DNA of 5,295 nt, taken from contig JALSNH010000154.1 of NCBI GenBank assembly GCA_026987085.1, forward strand, positions 1-5,295. Direction: 5' to 3'. Positions 4,793-5,295 of the stretch are shown piece after piece. A program made the position numbers and the translations under genes. This DNA comes from Aquificota bacterium (GTDB lineage Bacteria; Aquificota; Aquificia; Aquificales; QOAS01). Position 1 is the first letter of the stretch, and each line of letters begins with the position of its first letter. The notes under the pieces are model-generated. The model worked only from the letters and a program-made list of their open reading frames with translations. It was not told the origin of the DNA and ran no database searches.

Positions 4793-5295
4793 ATGCAACA
4801 GACAGCGGTAAACAAAAAACTTTATTACTCCCTAAAGGATTACTTTTATGAAAAATACGGAACGAGGGTTCAAAAAATAACTGTAGCCCTGCCCTTTACC
4901 TGTCCCAATATCGATGGAACTAAAGGAAGGGGTGGATGTATATACTGCTATGCAGGGAGTATACCGCCCAACCTTTCGCCGGTAAAACCTCTAAAACAAC
5001 AGATAGAAGAGGCTATACTACGCTACAAAAGAAGGTTTAAAAACAAAAAAGTTCTCTTTACGGTTTACTATCAAAGCTATTCAAACACTTACGGAGATTT
5101 GGACTATCTAAAAAGTGTCTACGATACGGCCCTGGAATTCGATGAGGTTGTCGGCATAGATGTGGGAACCCGTCCCGATTGCGCACCCGAGGAGGTTTTG
5201 GATTTGTTAGCCTCCTACACCGATAAAGGTTTGGAAGTTTGGGTCGAATACGGTCTTCAATCGGCCAATTTTGAGAGTCTCAAAAAGATAAATCG
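4793..5295 (+). CDS. Radical SAM protein, YhcC/TIGR01212 family (3' end beyond window)
   Basis: The first 167 codons of a radical SAM protein, open to the right edge; family members are about 300-320 residues, so roughly half is present. Seen: LYYSLKDYFYEKYGTRVQKI (10-29) opening, then FTCPNIDGTKGRGGCIYC with Cys37, Cys49 and Cys52 as the [4Fe-4S] ligands in a C-x11-C-x2-C arrangement. This, with the DGT/GRGG insert, is characteristic of the YhcC/TIGR01212 group rather than the plain C-x3-C-x2-C. Further on: a YYQSYSNTYGDLDYLKSVYD segment, GIDVGTRPDC and EYGLQSAN (152-159). The family's reaction is not well established; it shares its fold with Elp3-like enzymes. The ATG at 4793 leaves a family-typical N-terminus, though no Shine-Dalgarno is visible. 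It is transcribed away from the Nudix operon. Confidence 0.93.
   Translation, partial: MQQTAVNKKLYYSLKDYFYEKYGTRVQKITVALPFTCPNIDGTKGRGGCIYCYAGSIPPNLSPVKPLKQQIEEAILRYKRRFKNKKVLFTVYYQSYSNTYGDLDYLKSVYDTALEFDEVVGIDVGTRPDCAPEEVLDLLASYTDKGLEVWVEYGLQSANFESLKKIN

Noticed and set aside
1..5295. Mobile element, CRISPR array, tRNA/rRNA gene or phage remnant
   Set aside because: No direct-repeat series, long terminal inverted repeats, transposase or integrase motif, or RNA gene signature was seen on either strand.

Overview
The window reads as an ordinary stretch of bacterial chromosome, AT-rich (roughly 40% GC by eye), with short intergenic gaps and Lys/Glu-rich proteins. An AT-rich thermophile of the Aquificota type (Desulfurobacteriaceae or Hydrogenothermaceae relatives) would fit the protein flavour and the BBP2-like porin. 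That assignment is impression and inference, not a database result.

Layout, left to right. The plus strand carries the 3' part of pheT (phenylalanyl-tRNA synthetase beta subunit, entering from beyond the left edge, ending at 1339), an outer-membrane beta-barrel porin (1428-2468) and glnB (nitrogen regulatory protein P-II, 2519-2857). The minus strand carries a tightly packed set, transcribed from right to left: a Nudix hydrolase of the ADP-ribose pyrophosphatase type (4706-4287), a 190-residue protein that looks like a TusA-like domain joined to a DUF3343-like putative S/Se-carrier domain (4264-3692), and a Gfo/Idh/MocA-family oxidoreductase (3678-2854). A divergent 86-bp gap separates the Nudix gene from a plus-strand radical SAM gene of the YhcC/TIGR01212 type (4793 to the right edge, incomplete).

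Three things stand out. First, pheT is not one open frame here: the B3/4-B5 region needs two +1 shifts within about 60 bp (near 217-236 and 251-276) to be read through, although all three frames look like PheT in turn. In an essential gene this suggests base-call or assembly error first, and real recoding or a decaying copy second. Second, the TusA-like/DUF3343-like fusion lacks the TusA active-site cysteine but keeps a Cys-Gly in the C-terminal domain. Third, hairpins able to act as terminators sit on top of the stop codons of pheT, the porin gene and glnB, and the glnB and oxidoreductase stop codons overlap in a shared TTAA.

The plus-strand genes are probably separate transcription units (housekeeping translation, envelope, nitrogen control), each closed by a hairpin; the three minus-strand genes are probably one operon. 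I see no tRNA or rRNA gene, mobile element, CRISPR array or phage remnant, and no clear new multi-gene system.
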